Below are positions 27,160-38,046 of a stretch of DNA of 64,000 nt, in pieces (positions within the stretch are counted from its first letter, which is position 1; every line of letters starts with the position of its first letter). Made by a program: the position numbers and the translations under genes. Source of the stretch: Tritrichomonas musculus (Eukaryota > Parabasalia > Tritrichomonadida > Tritrichomonadidae); assembly GCA_039105265.1 (NCBI GenBank), contig JAPFFF010000079.1:62001-126000 (forward strand), read 5' to 3'. The notes beneath the pieces are model-generated. The model had not been told where the DNA came from. It saw only the letters and a list, made by a program, of their open reading frames with translations, and did not search any database.

Positions 27160-29160
27160 TTATAAAATAGAGGTGCGAGAACTAAAAAATTTTTTAAAAA
27201 ACGATCAACTTTAATTTTAAAACTTTTGTAATATCTTGGAAAATAGAAAGTATAATTTATTTTTTGCAAAATAAATAAGCATTATATTCTAATATAAAAA
27301 TAAAAATATATTAATTTAATATTTATCTTCACTATAAGCAACCAAAACATATGAATTTGCTTATAAAAAACAAATTCATATTTATCTTGATCAATAATCA
27401 GTTATTTTTAATAATATATTTTAATATATTTATTATTTTTAATTTAACATTTAATTAAGTATTTATAAAATATTTATATTGGATAATTTCGCAAGATATT
27501 AATACTTCTATTTTCCATATTTCATTATTTATAAATATCTCATAATATTGTTTATCTCTAAGGGATAACTATTTAAAATTTATTATAAATTTCAATAATT
27601 ATTATGATTCTAGAATATTATTGAAAACGGCTCGCCAAGAGACATTTTAAAACTCTCCCATTCAAAATAAAGTAATTACTTTATTTTCTCTCAATTGCAT
27701 TCAATTTTTTTTAAAAAAATAAAAATTCAAGAAAAATGATATTTCTAATTAAGATATTTTCTTGACAATTTCAGAAATCAATTATTTTATGGTATTGAAT
27801 ATAATAATTTGTATTTTGTGGAATTTTAAGCCATTCGGTCGAAATCTTATTATTAACATATTTTACTCAAAATCTTTTACATTTTGAATTTGATGATATA
27901 CTAATATGTATATTTATTTAAAAAATATATTTTTACAGGAAAACTAGAATTAAATATGAAAACTACTGATAAAATTGCATTTTAAGTTTTGAAAATCCCA
28001 CAGAAAAAATGGCCCTATCTTTTATGCTAGAACCATTCTAAAATAATAATTATATAATTTAATGCTTATATAAAACTTTGTAAAAACTTTTTAGGAATGA
28101 ATTTTAAGATATATTTAAAATAAAATTTGACCAATTTTTTTTTTTGAAAATTTGATAGTTTATACAAATATTTCTATAAGTGCAATCAAAATTATTCTTA
28201 TAAGCATTCAATATCGTTCAAAAATATATATATATTAAAAATGATATTTTTATTATATTTTTCTTGGAAATGATTATAAAATTTTTTATTGTCTGGTATA
28301 TTTAATAAAAGTATTTTTAATTCTAGTTTTCATGAAATTAAATAAATTGAATATCATCATCATATGTTAATTACTTTTAAATAAATGCTGAATTTGTCAC
28401 ATATTTATGGTATATACATAATGTTAGAATGCCTTTTTAAAAAGCTTTTTAATCAAACTTGAAAATCACCAATATTAAATACATTTAAATTTTGGCCTCT
28501 ATTATTTGAAGTAAAACTCATAAATAAGAACTTATGAAAACGTTCATGGTTCCCCTATTATAAAACCGTTGATTGGAAAGAACAAATCTCAAAATCATCA
28601 TCTCTATCAGGTAGTAATATAATTGCTAGATATATAAATTTATCAGATGACAAAACAAAGAAACATAGAATAAAAATGAAGTGTAGAAAGAAGGATAGAC
28701 TAGATAATATCAAGAAACTTCATCAAATTTCAAAAATGACAGAAAAAGAATTAAATTCTTTACAAATTGAAGATGATTTTATATTTATTATTAAAAATAA
28801 TAATCTAATTGATGCTCATTTTAAGGAAGATAACATAAATGATGAAGATTTTCCAGATTATTTGAAAAAAAATTTTAAAATTGGACAGATTAATATTGAA
28901 AAATGGATCAAAAAACACAAATAATTAATTTAAATAAATTTAATATTACAATTATCTTTAATATCAATAAAAATTAATTCATAATAAATTGAATGGTTTA
29001 CATCAATTTCATTGAATATTATAAAATACAATATTTTGTCTCCTACCGAATAAATATTTATAAAAATAATGTATAACATATGATATTAAGTGAGGATATA
29101 TATATATAGGAATCAGGCATTTTAATCATATTTCCAAGTTCTCGCACCTCTTATAAAATA
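27160..29160. mobile_element. 2-kb TIR element with perfect 10-bp target duplication (MULE-like)
   Basis: TTATAAAATA occurs at 27160-27169 and 29151-29160, immediately outside perfect 14-bp inverted ends GAGGTGCGAGAACT (27170-27183) and AGTTCTCGCACCTC (29137-29150). A 9-11-bp duplication plus short TIRs is typical of Mutator-like elements, which are known in Trichomonas. Most of the interior is AT-rich non-coding. The only coding-looking part is at 28538-28924. The insertion lies between the PP2A scaffold and BTB genes without breaking either. Confidence 0.75.
28538..28924 (+). CDS. open frame inside the MULE-like element, unknown
   Basis: The frame is open from 28538 to TAA at 28922-28924, 128 codons; the first ATG is at 28676 (82 residues). 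The product is basic at first (KHRIKMKCRKKDR) and acidic later (DNINDEDFPDYL), with a coding-like amino-acid mix. It has no recognisable transposase motif. It may be a captured host fragment or the end of an element-encoded protein whose rest has decayed. Confidence 0.4.
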   Translation, partial: KRSWFPYYKTVDWKEQISKSSSLSGSNIIARYINLSDDKTKKHRIKMKCRKKDRLDNIKKLHQISKMTEKELNSLQIEDDFIFIIKNNNLIDAHFKEDNINDEDFPDYLKKNFKIGQINIEKWIKKHK

Positions 29161-29278
29161 GATGACATATTTTTTAACATTTATTTTTTAAATCAAAAAT
29201 TCAAGTAATATTTGGTCGAATATCAACTTTTTGAAAATAGAATTTTTCCTATATCAATTTTTTCCACAATCTAAATTA

Positions 29279-30547
29279 ATGCTTTCATCATCTGATATTA
29301 GTTCTTACTTCAAAGCCCTTCCTCGAAATTTTACTGTTCAAATTAATGGCATTGATTATAAATGCAACAAACTTTGCCTTATTGCTTTTTCTTCTGTATT
29401 TTCCAATCAGTTAAAAAAAACAAGTTGTGAAAATATTAATTCTATAAGCTTTAATGATTTACTTCCAAACATTTCTAATGACAAAATAAAAACAGTTTTA
29501 GAATTCATTCATGGTCAAGAGTCCTTTGATCATACTAAATTTTCATCCTTTGAAGATATTTTTGATTATTATTTCATTGCGGCATCTTTTGGAATTACTA
29601 TTATCAAAAATAGGCTATGTAATCAACTAACCAGTCTTATAACATCTGACAATGTTTCATTTATTTTCAATAAAATTTCAAGCTTTCCTGATTTTTATGA
29701 ACCACTCACTCGGTTTTTCGATAACAACAGTGTATCCTTTTTCCAAAGTTTTATTGAAAATAATATTTTATCATCAAATGATAATAGCTACTCTTCATTT
29801 ACATTTTTACATTCATTTCTTGAAAATTCCAAAAATGTTTTTCAAAAAGAAGATTTAAAACTAGATTTTATTCAATCTATTCATAAAAAAGAAAAAAATC
29901 AACAAACACTTCTATTATATAATTGTATTAACGCAGACAAACTAAGTTTTGACACCCTTACTAATGTATTTCTTAAAATTCCTGTTGAAGAAGGAAAGTT
30001 TATTCGATGTTTTAAATTAATTTCATTACTAATTAACGAAAAAACCAAAACTCTTGAACAGCTGAAGCGAGAAAAAAATAAACTTTCTCAACTCAATAAC
30101 GATCTTCAAGATGAAAAAGACAAGCATTCAACTCACCAATCTTTAGTCTCTCTTTCATCAAATAGAATTTCACTTGCTTTAAATAGTGAATATCAGATAA
30201 AACAAGATACAGCAAACATTGCTGATAAAATCGATCTTCTTGCAGCTGATGTTGCTTTGATTCCAGTTCAGAATGAAGCAACAGTTCGATTTTTACAAAA
30301 TGTTGACAAAATGAATGAGATTAGTAGAGAATTGGACAAATTGATGCAGTCATTTTATGATAATTTTGGCTGGGCCTTATGGCCTGGCTCAAGTGTTAGT
30401 ACTAAAAATGATGCAAAAGCTATGCATGATTTAATGACTGATCTTGAAAAAATTGTTGAAGTATTTAAACTCGATCATGATCTTCTCATTGTGAATTCAC
30501 AAATTTATGCAAATGCTAGCAGTATACTACGAAAAGCGTTGAAATAG
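29279..30547 (+). CDS. BTB/POZ-like protein
   Basis: A 422-residue protein from the ATG at 29279; the frame is open further up but has no earlier ATG. Residues about 5-115 have the BTB order: a strand pair FTVQINGIDYKCNK, then LCLIAFSSVFSNQL, the spot where BTB proteins have HKxVLAxRS, and a helix containing VLEFIHGQ. A middle region of about 130 residues follows, then a coiled-coil stretch (QLKREKNKLSQLNNDLQ) near residue 265 and a helical C-terminus. Trichomonads have many BTB proteins of this layout; the known relatives act as dimerising adaptors for Cullin-3 or as scaffolds. No Kelch repeats are present. Confidence 0.6.
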   Translation: MLSSSDISSYFKALPRNFTVQINGIDYKCNKLCLIAFSSVFSNQLKKTSCENINSISFNDLLPNISNDKIKTVLEFIHGQESFDHTKFSSFEDIFDYYFIAASFGITIIKNRLCNQLTSLITSDNVSFIFNKISSFPDFYEPLTRFFDNNSVSFFQSFIENNILSSNDNSYSSFTFLHSFLENSKNVFQKEDLKLDFIQSIHKKEKNQQTLLLYNCINADKLSFDTLTNVFLKIPVEEGKFIRCFKLISLLINEKTKTLEQLKREKNKLSQLNNDLQDEKDKHSTHQSLVSLSSNRISLALNSEYQIKQDTANIADKIDLLAADVALIPVQNEATVRFLQNVDKMNEISRELDKLMQSFYDNFGWALWPGSSVSTKNDAKAMHDLMTDLEKIVEVFKLDHDLLIVNSQIYANASSILRKALK

Positions 30548-30866
30548 AATATTTAATACTTTATTGCGATTATAGAGATACATGCCCTTATTAATTATAT
30601 ATATAATTGTTTTTTTTTGTCTTCAAGTAGAAATAATGCGTTCATTTAAAGCTACTACTGCGTTTATTAACTATTGATTGTTTTATAAAATGAATACGAT
30701 ATTAAAGGAATTAATTTGATATTTATATTGTTTTTTTTTATTCATATAAAGATAGTGGATATCATAAATTAAACAAAAAGAATTCATTTAGTAAATAATA
30801 TTTCGTTAAAAAAATGACTTTTTCCCCATTGATTTGAACGGAGAAAAAAGATAACAATATACAATT
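30548..30866. other. spacer between convergent genes
   Basis: AT-rich 3' flanks; nothing recognised. Confidence 0.4.
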
Positions 30867-31982
30867 TTATTTCCTTCTTACAAAGTTCTGATAAACAGTA
30901 TAACCAGCAGCAGCGGCAAACAAGCAGACTGTACCAACAACCGCAATTTTTGATAGAATTCCAGAATTACTTTCTTTTTGATTCTGGGTTTGTGCTTTTG
31001 GTGTTTCTTTTTTAGTATTAGCTTGTGGTGTTTCATTTACTTTTAATTTTTGAATCTTCTTAGGAGTTGGGTTAAGTTCTTCTTTTTCAGCTGCATCAGT
31101 TTCTTCAAATGTTGGAACCTGCGGATTTTCACGCCTGGCACTTTCGAGAAGTTCATTTGCTTTTGCTTCATCTTTCTCGCATCCTATACCTTCACGAACA
31201 AGTCTTGCAAGTCCAAATCTGGCAAAAGCGTTTTCTTTTTCAATTTCTTGAAGTACTTTATAAGCTTCTTCACCATTTTCAAATCTCCCATGGGGTTTTT
31301 CAAGTGGAGAAAGATAGCAGGCATATAAAAATTTAGCGCTTGGATCATTGAATTGAGTAGCAGATTTTTTGATATATGGAAAAGCTGTATCAAATGAAAT
31401 TTGGCCGATTAAGCTAAGGTTTCCAAGCATTGCTCCAGCTTCACCATAGTTGTACTCATCAACACATTTGAATAAGTTTGGTATTAATGGATCACATGAA
31501 ACACCATTTTGAATCAAAAAATTAGCATACTGCACAATAGCTGGGGGATACATACATTCCGCTGAGTATGCTAAAAGAATTTGGCCACCTTGTATATTTC
31601 CCATCATGAAATTCTGAACAGCAAGCATGAGAGCACTAGCTGGATCGAGATTCTTCTTTTTCGATATAGCGCTTTTAATTAAAAATGGCCATGTAATTGA
31701 TGGATCTTCTTTTGTAAACGTAAGAGTGACTAGTCCTGGCACAAAAGAGTACTTGAAATTTTTAACTTTTTCATAGCAAACACCAGAGATAAATGGTATT
31801 TCATCACCTACAGCAACATAAACAATGCATTTTTCCGAGTTGTATTTGACAGAAATATCATCTTGCTTAAGATTCTTAGGAACATTGACTTTAACAACAA
31901 CTACGGCATTATCTTCCATATCTAATTCATAAGTATATCCAGAAAAATATTTTGGATTGATTACTTTTTTGGGAGAAGACAT
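30867..31982 (-). CDS. tail-anchored CS-domain plus Sel1/TPR protein, Tom36/Tom46-like receptor
   Basis: A 371-residue protein with three parts. Residues about 12-105 look like a CS/p23 (HSP20-like) domain: YELDMEDNAVVVVKVNVP, then strand pairs ending LVTLTFTKED. Residues about 115-295 carry Sel1/TPR-type helices (FARFGLARLVREGIGCEKDEA is the clearest). After a Pro/Lys/Thr linker a single hydrophobic segment (about 347-366, AVVGTVCLFAAAAGY) lies three to five residues from the basic end FVRRK, so the protein is tail-anchored with a short positive tail, the mitochondrial-outer-membrane type. Tom36 and Tom46 of Trichomonas vaginalis hydrogenosomes have this same CS + TPR + tail-anchor layout and act as import receptors. 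The assignment is by architecture. Confidence 0.6.
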   Translation of the reverse strand: MSSPKKVINPKYFSGYTYELDMEDNAVVVVKVNVPKNLKQDDISVKYNSEKCIVYVAVGDEIPFISGVCYEKVKNFKYSFVPGLVTLTFTKEDPSITWPFLIKSAISKKKNLDPASALMLAVQNFMMGNIQGGQILLAYSAECMYPPAIVQYANFLIQNGVSCDPLIPNLFKCVDEYNYGEAGAMLGNLSLIGQISFDTAFPYIKKSATQFNDPSAKFLYACYLSPLEKPHGRFENGEEAYKVLQEIEKENAFARFGLARLVREGIGCEKDEAKANELLESARRENPQVPTFEETDAAEKEELNPTPKKIQKLKVNETPQANTKKETPKAQTQNQKESNSGILSKIAVVGTVCLFAAAAGYTVYQNFVRRK

Positions 31983-32541
31983 ATGAAAAATAGAGATTAT
32001 AGATGTTCACAAAAAATTGATAAACCATAAACTTTTTAAATTTTTTCTTTTGGTCATATCATTTCGCAACCAACAAAAGCATTCAATTCCAAAATTTGAT
32101 AAATAGATTTTTTAATACAAAATTCTAATTTTTCATAAAATCCTAAAATTGCCTGATGCTACAAAAAAATTTTTGAGATATAAGAAGAATTGATATGTAA
32201 ACAAAAAATATATATTACTAAATATTTATTTCTAAATAAAATGAATTGTATTTAGTATTTTCATTAATAAATTTTATGGAAAACAAAAATTTCTTGAGAT
32301 AATTCAATTTTATTATTTTCCCAAAACACGTTATTTAAAAATAATTTATTGAAAAATTCAATTTTAACATCTTTTTTAGAAATAGAAAAAGACGTTTAGA
32401 AAATTATTTTTTTCACAAAAATTTGAAGTGCCAATTTGAGATTTATTTAAAAAAGTTAAAATTCTAACATCATTTTCCGTTTATAATTGTTATTTAAACT
32501 TCAAGTTTTTTAACAGATAAAAATCATCCGAATTAACAGAA
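31983..32541. other. divergent spacer
   Basis: 559 AT-rich bases between the Tom-like gene (minus) and the coiled-coil gene (plus). No motif I can name. Confidence 0.4.
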
Positions 32542-35500
32542 ATGCTAGATATATCATCCGATTTTGATCCATTAATATCTCATGATAATATTAATCAAGA
32601 ATCAGAAACAGACGTACAAATTTTAATTGAAAGTCAAACAGCATTACTTCGAGAACAAAACGAAGCTTTAACAAAAGAAAACGCTTCTCTTCATGTTCAA
32701 TTTGAAGAAGCAATGCGAATAACCCGCCAAGTTGAAGAAGTGCATAAAGTCAATAGAGAATTAAAAACTCAAATAAGGGAATACCAATCCCAAATTGATA
32801 ATATGAATCAACGAATGGATATAAGTTCGAGAACAATAGAAGAATTAAATCAAAAATTGGAAACTGAAAAAATGAATTCACATTCTTCTCATGAGAATGA
32901 TCAAGCAATCGTACAAAAAGAAATACAAAAAATTAAGGCTCAAACACAAGCCCAAATAGACAGTTTATTAGAACAAGTCGATCAATTGAATAAGTCAAAA
33001 GAAAAATGTGATATGGACTCCAAATTAATTAATGGAAAAATATCACGTTGTATTGATAATGCCCAACACTTTTTTCAAGCTACATTTGGAACTTTTGATG
33101 ATTTGATAACATTTTTATCACAAACACCAATTATTCAACCAACACCTGCTCCAGCTCAACCTCAACAACAACCTCCACCAATTCAGCCATCTCTTTTCCA
33201 AAATCAAGATATGGTTAATAATCAAATGCAAAAACTTGTTAAAAAATTGAAGAAAGAAAAAATTAAAATTAAAAAGCTTAAAAACAATAATGAAGATTTA
33301 GAAGCGGCTATTGCAAAACTCAAAAGAGATCAAACTGATAATGACAAAAAACATCAGCAAGAAGTTGATTCGTTAAAGAAAAAAGTTGAACAACGTGAAG
33401 AAGATATGAGGTCTCTTGTTTCTGAGCAAAAACATCAAATATCTTCAATGAAATCAAAGATAGAATCTCTTAAAGCTGAAAATGCTAGAAGAAAACAAGC
33501 TGAATCAGAATCATATGCTCAACAATTGCATTCTCAACAATCTATGCAACAACAACCGCTCTACCAGCAACAAAATTATGGAGATAGCATGTTGAAAAAT
33601 AATAAAGATCCAGATCTTGACCAGACTTACCAAACAATGTCACAAAAAAATACAGAAATATCAAGACAACTGAGATCTGCAATCGCTCAGCGTGATGAAT
33701 TGTCAGCAAAGATTCGTGATCTTGAAAACCAAAAACAAGAAAATTTACTTGCAATTGAAAAAGCTAAAAATGAATTAAATGCATTTGAAATTGTTCATAA
33801 AGAAACTGTAGCTGAGCTTGAGTCCGTAAGAAATGCACTCCATGAAAGAGAAGTTGGAGCAGATAAAAAAGAAAAGACCAAACTTAAGCGTGAAATCACT
33901 TCTTTGAAATCACAGATTAATAATCTTCAATCATCGCTTGAATCACAAAAGAAACAGTCTTATGAATTATCTTTAAATAATGAACAATCAACACATACAA
34001 TTAGTCAATTGAATCAAAAAATTGAAGAATCACGAAAAATTATAGAAGAAGATCAAAAGACTATTGAATCATTAAGAGATGATTTATTAAACGCCCAAAG
34101 CGCTCTTGAAGATAAACCTAAGATTACACCTGAGGATATCATGCCACCAAGTGTTTGGAGATATCCAGAATTTGGATCTGAATTATGCGATCAAATATCT
34201 AAGATATCAATTAATAATGCATTCCAACCAGCAACAAAGCTTCAAAGCGTTTATCGAGCAATTCACCAGTATTACAATAAAATTATTAATCAAAGAAATG
34301 CAACTCTTGAACAGGCCTATTCTGAATCAAGTTCTGTTAAACATAATGTAAATCAATTTTTGATTAATTTGACAATTGCTTTAGGAATAGAGCCAATTAC
34401 TTTCGATGATTTCTTTGCAAGGAATGGATCCAGCGTGATAACAGCAACAATAAACAAACTTAGAACATGCTGTGATGATTTTAAGAGAAAGAATGAACAA
34501 CTTACAACTGCTCTAGGACACTTTTATTCTTCAATGAATTTACCTCCAGAATCTGATGTAAACTTAATCATTGATCAAATTAATAATATTCGAGAACAAA
34601 TTGGAATGCAGCAAACAGTTATTCAGAAGAAAAACAAGAAATGCCGTGAAGTTAGCTCTGCATTCAAATGCCTTAAAAGAAAATATGAATGCGAAGTTGA
34701 TGAATTATCAAGGCATATTGAACAATTGAATGATTCTGTTGAACAGTTAACCAAATCAAATAATGAATTAACTTCTGCCAACCAACATTATAAACGTGAA
34801 CTTCAATCTCTCAAAGTTGAGTACAGAGATTACAAAGAAAAGAAAGAAGATACTGAAACTACTTTAATCGAAAGACATGAAGATGATGCCCGCTCATGGT
34901 CCCAAGAGAAGGCTCAACTTCTTGCCCAATTACATGAATCATCTCGTATTTATGACCAAAAGAATACTTCTTTTTCAGGAGCAATTGCCGAAAATCAAAC
35001 ATTAATAGAACGCCTTAAGCAGACTATACACAATCAAAAAATTACAATATCTGAAAAAGAAGACCAGATTGCTAAATTAAAGGAATCAAATGAAGAAGCA
35101 TTACGCGATATTACAAATAAAACAGAAAAAGAGAAAAAACAACTCGTTCAAACGTATGAGAAAGCAGTTGCTGAAATAACAGAACAAAGCAATGCACATA
35201 GAGTGGATGTAGAAAAATTGGCTAAATCAATGGCTGAATCTGATAAGAGATTCAAACAAGCCAAAATAGCTATGGCTCAATTTAAGAGAGAGAATGCAAA
35301 AGTAGTGAATGAACTACAAGCATTAAAGGAGCAATGTGAGCGCGATAAGAAGCTTGCAGAATCATCATTAAAGACAGCAGTTCTGAATGCTGAAAATAAC
35401 TTTAATTCTAGATTAGATGAACAGAAGACAACGTTCGAAAATGATAAAAGACGATTATACGCATATGTAGCAGATTCGTTTAAACAATTCTTTAATCCAC

Positions 35501-35664
35501 ACGAAAATATTGATGAACGTACGTTTAAATCAACGATAAATCGTGCCAAAGATGAATTATCGCGTTTGGTTGCTACAGATACTGCGGTCCGCCGCCTTGT
35601 ATGTGCTTCTGCCCATCAAAAAACAGATGATGCTGTTGCTCAAGTTTTAATGAATGGAACATAA
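32542..35664 (+). CDS. giant coiled-coil protein, 1040 residues
   Basis: Almost the whole protein is heptad-patterned helix rich in Gln, Glu, Lys, Leu and Asn. Coiled-coil blocks at about 25-155, 230-325 and 365-530 are broken by a Pro/Gln hinge near 205-220 (PAPAQPQQQPPPIQP) and a Gln/Tyr-rich stretch near 330-345. Residues about 535-700 are less repetitive and may be a small helical domain (ITPEDIMPPSVWRYPEFG), and coiled coil resumes to about 960. The C-terminal 60 residues are globular-looking. No kinesin, myosin or SMC motif is present. This shape is typical of centrosome, basal-body or Golgi tethering proteins; I cannot choose between them. The start ATG is the first in frame. Confidence 0.55.
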   Translation: MLDISSDFDPLISHDNINQESETDVQILIESQTALLREQNEALTKENASLHVQFEEAMRITRQVEEVHKVNRELKTQIREYQSQIDNMNQRMDISSRTIEELNQKLETEKMNSHSSHENDQAIVQKEIQKIKAQTQAQIDSLLEQVDQLNKSKEKCDMDSKLINGKISRCIDNAQHFFQATFGTFDDLITFLSQTPIIQPTPAPAQPQQQPPPIQPSLFQNQDMVNNQMQKLVKKLKKEKIKIKKLKNNNEDLEAAIAKLKRDQTDNDKKHQQEVDSLKKKVEQREEDMRSLVSEQKHQISSMKSKIESLKAENARRKQAESESYAQQLHSQQSMQQQPLYQQQNYGDSMLKNNKDPDLDQTYQTMSQKNTEISRQLRSAIAQRDELSAKIRDLENQKQENLLAIEKAKNELNAFEIVHKETVAELESVRNALHEREVGADKKEKTKLKREITSLKSQINNLQSSLESQKKQSYELSLNNEQSTHTISQLNQKIEESRKIIEEDQKTIESLRDDLLNAQSALEDKPKITPEDIMPPSVWRYPEFGSELCDQISKISINNAFQPATKLQSVYRAIHQYYNKIINQRNATLEQAYSESSSVKHNVNQFLINLTIALGIEPITFDDFFARNGSSVITATINKLRTCCDDFKRKNEQLTTALGHFYSSMNLPPESDVNLIIDQINNIREQIGMQQTVIQKKNKKCREVSSAFKCLKRKYECEVDELSRHIEQLNDSVEQLTKSNNELTSANQHYKRELQSLKVEYRDYKEKKEDTETTLIERHEDDARSWSQEKAQLLAQLHESSRIYDQKNTSFSGAIAENQTLIERLKQTIHNQKITISEKEDQIAKLKESNEEALRDITNKTEKEKKQLVQTYEKAVAEITEQSNAHRVDVEKLAKSMAESDKRFKQAKIAMAQFKRENAKVVNELQALKEQCERDKKLAESSLKTAVLNAENNFNSRLDEQKTTFENDKRRLYAYVADSFKQFFNPHENIDERTFKSTINRAKDELSRLVATDTAVRRLVCASAHQKTDDAVAQVLMNGT

Positions 35665-35928
35665 ATTTATAATATTAGTAGGTTTAATTTATTATTATTT
35701 ATTATTAATATTATTTTTAAAGAAAAAAAATCATAAAAATAAAGCTATTTTAGTTTTTTTATGAAATTTAATAACTTTTTCTATATAGCGTTCAATTTTT
35801 TTGAATGCATCCGGCAAAACTATACTAATTTCAATTTTTGTTTGGTCGATATTACGCAATTATTGTGGGTATAAATTATTAATTGAATTTCTTCTGTTTA
35901 AAAATTGTGATTTATTTATTTACAACAA
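35665..35928. other. spacer before kinase gene
   Basis: AT-rich, 264 bases; no structure recognised. Confidence 0.3.
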
Positions 35929-37783
35929 ATGATCGATTTTGAACAAGATGAAGAAGATATCCGAATGATTGGTCATTACAAAATTATCCAGCCTCTTGGC
36001 GAAGGCCATTTTGGCAAAGTAAAATTAGCACAAGATGTCGAAACAAACGAATACGTTGCTATAAAAATATTTCAAAAAGATGTTTTTGCAGATAAGCCTG
36101 ATCAATACAGAAAATTACAACGAGAAGTTGCTCTAATGAGCATACTAGATCATCCACATACACTTCGACTAATTGAAACCCTCGAAAGTACAAGACATTT
36201 ACATTTAGTCATTGAATATGCAGCAAATGGAGAGTTATTCGATCTGCTTGTTCAGAGAGGATGCTTATCAGAAAGCGAAGCTATGCATTATTTTAGAGAA
36301 ATAATATATACAATTGACTTTTTACATAAACATGGAATATGTCATCGAGATTTAAAACCAGAAAACATTCTCCTTGATGATTGCAATCATATTAAAATCG
36401 CAGATTTCGGATTTGCTAAATGGTTAAAAGATGATATTGCTAATACAGTTTGTGGAACTCCTTATTATGTAGCACCAGAAGTTATAAAAGGTGTTCCTTA
36501 TAATGGAAAAGCGGTAGATATTTGGAGCTTAGGTGTGATTTTATATGCAATGATTGCTGTATGTACATTTATTTTTTGCGCTTCATTTTTTCATCTTTGC
36601 TTTTTTAATATATTTTATGCATATGATTTAGTTAAAAGCTTACTGATATTAAATGATTTCACAAATAAGCTAGAACTACTTCCACTTTCATATGTAAATA
36701 AATATTAAAATGGAAATGATGGAAAAATCGAAACCAAAATTTTATTTTATTTTAACTAACAAACAGGGATGCTTACCATTTGATGATCCAGATGTTCGAG
36801 TACTGCTTTCAAAAATCAAAAAATGCGAATATTCAATTCCCGAATCATTTTCACCTGAAATCAAAGATCTTATTTCAAAGATGATTAATATTGATCCTAA
36901 TCAACGTCCTTCAACTGATGAAATCATGAAACACCATGCTTTTTCCATTAATCTACCTTTTGGATACATTTTACCATCTCCAATCCCAATCCCTAAATTG
37001 TTTGATCCTGTAGATCCAACAAAAATCAATGAAAATATTTTCAAAACATTAAAACAAATAGGCTACGAAAGTGATGAAGAGCTAAGACATGATTTAACTT
37101 CTGACGACAACACAATGGCAAAAGTTTTTTACTTCATGCTTACACATTCATTAAGGCTTGAAGATCTTCCATGGGATCAATCTAATGATCAAATTGCCAT
37201 TTCTTACTCAGTATCATCAACAAGTTCTGAAATGTTCTTTAGTTTATCCAATGACAATAACCAACAAAATAGCAGCAATGATAACAATGATGTAGATAAT
37301 TGCAATGATAGCATATTAAGCAACGAAGAAATTAATAATTCTGATGACAAAAGTTCTCATGACGATGGCAGTATTGCTATTGACCCATTCCATCGTCGCA
37401 GAAAACCACGTATAATGAAAAACGATAAAAGCCGAATGAAGAAGAGCCTTTCTGTTTATTCTTTGGCCAATAAAGCTGATTGGACAATAAATGAAAAAGA
37501 CACGCTTATTTACGATCAAGATGCAAATGTTCCTGATATTCGAATGTCTCCAAGCGAAGCTATGTGTATGGTTCAAAGATTGGTGATTGAATTATCATGT
37601 CGCTGGTTTCATCCAGACGATTTAAGACTAATCGCAAAAACAGATGCAGGAATATATATCACATTTGATGCTGCAATTCAAGATATTGACATGATTACTT
37701 TATTCGTTCATATGAACCATGGAACAACAGAGCAATTTCAGAAATTAATGAATAGAATCCACGAAGAACTCAATTTGTTATAA
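35929..37783 (+). CDS. SAD/BRSK-like AMPK-related Ser/Thr kinase, one intron
   Basis: Exons 35929-36558 and 36767-37783 give 548 residues; without splicing the frame runs into intron codons and stops. The kinase domain (about 18-270) has GEGHFGKVKLA, the ATP Lys in AIKIF, HRDLKPENILLD, DFGFAKW and CGTPYYVAPE, so all catalytic residues are there and a T-loop Thr is available for an LKB1-type activator. After splicing the junction reads MIAGCLPFDDP, which is exactly normal for the family. A UBA-like segment (FKTLKQIGYESDEEL) follows the kinase, then an Asn/Ser/Asp-rich linker, DPFHRRRKP and a KA1-like C-terminus. That order resembles BRSK/SAD kinases. It is a paralogue of the kinase at 58-59.8 kb. 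Confidence 0.85.
36559..36766 (+). other. spliceosomal intron (208 nt, phase 0)
   Basis: The donor is GTATGT at 36559. The end is ACTAACAAACAG (36755-36766), the trichomonad fused branch-site/acceptor. Removal restores the kinase reading frame between Ala and Gly of the MIAGCLPF segment. Confidence 0.92.
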
Positions 37784-38046
37784 TTCAAAGGTCTGAGCAT
37801 TTTTTTAAGCGATGCTTGATTATGATGTTATTTTTTTTTTTGCATTTCATTTTGTTCATATTAAAATATATAATATATATAACTTCTATATGCTTTATTA
37901 CTAATTCAAAAAATTATTTTATTAGTTTTTTAAGTTCTTGAAATGCAATAATGATGCTATCATTTCATTTGAGTCTAATGATAAATAGATTATAATCGGA
38001 TATAAATTTGAAATCAAGGATAATTTTAATATAATAAATAAATAAA
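37784..38046. other. spacer between convergent genes
   Basis: AT-rich, 263 bases; nothing recognised. Confidence 0.3.

Noticed and set aside
28676-28924. Reading the ORF at 28676-28924 as a free-standing host gene
   Set aside because: It lies wholly inside the 27.2-29.2 kb TIR element with perfect target duplications, so it belongs to the element or is captured sequence.
36559-36708. Kinase ending with the hydrophobic tail encoded after 36558
   Set aside because: The tail is intron sequence: removing 36559-36766 restores a normal kinase subdomain.
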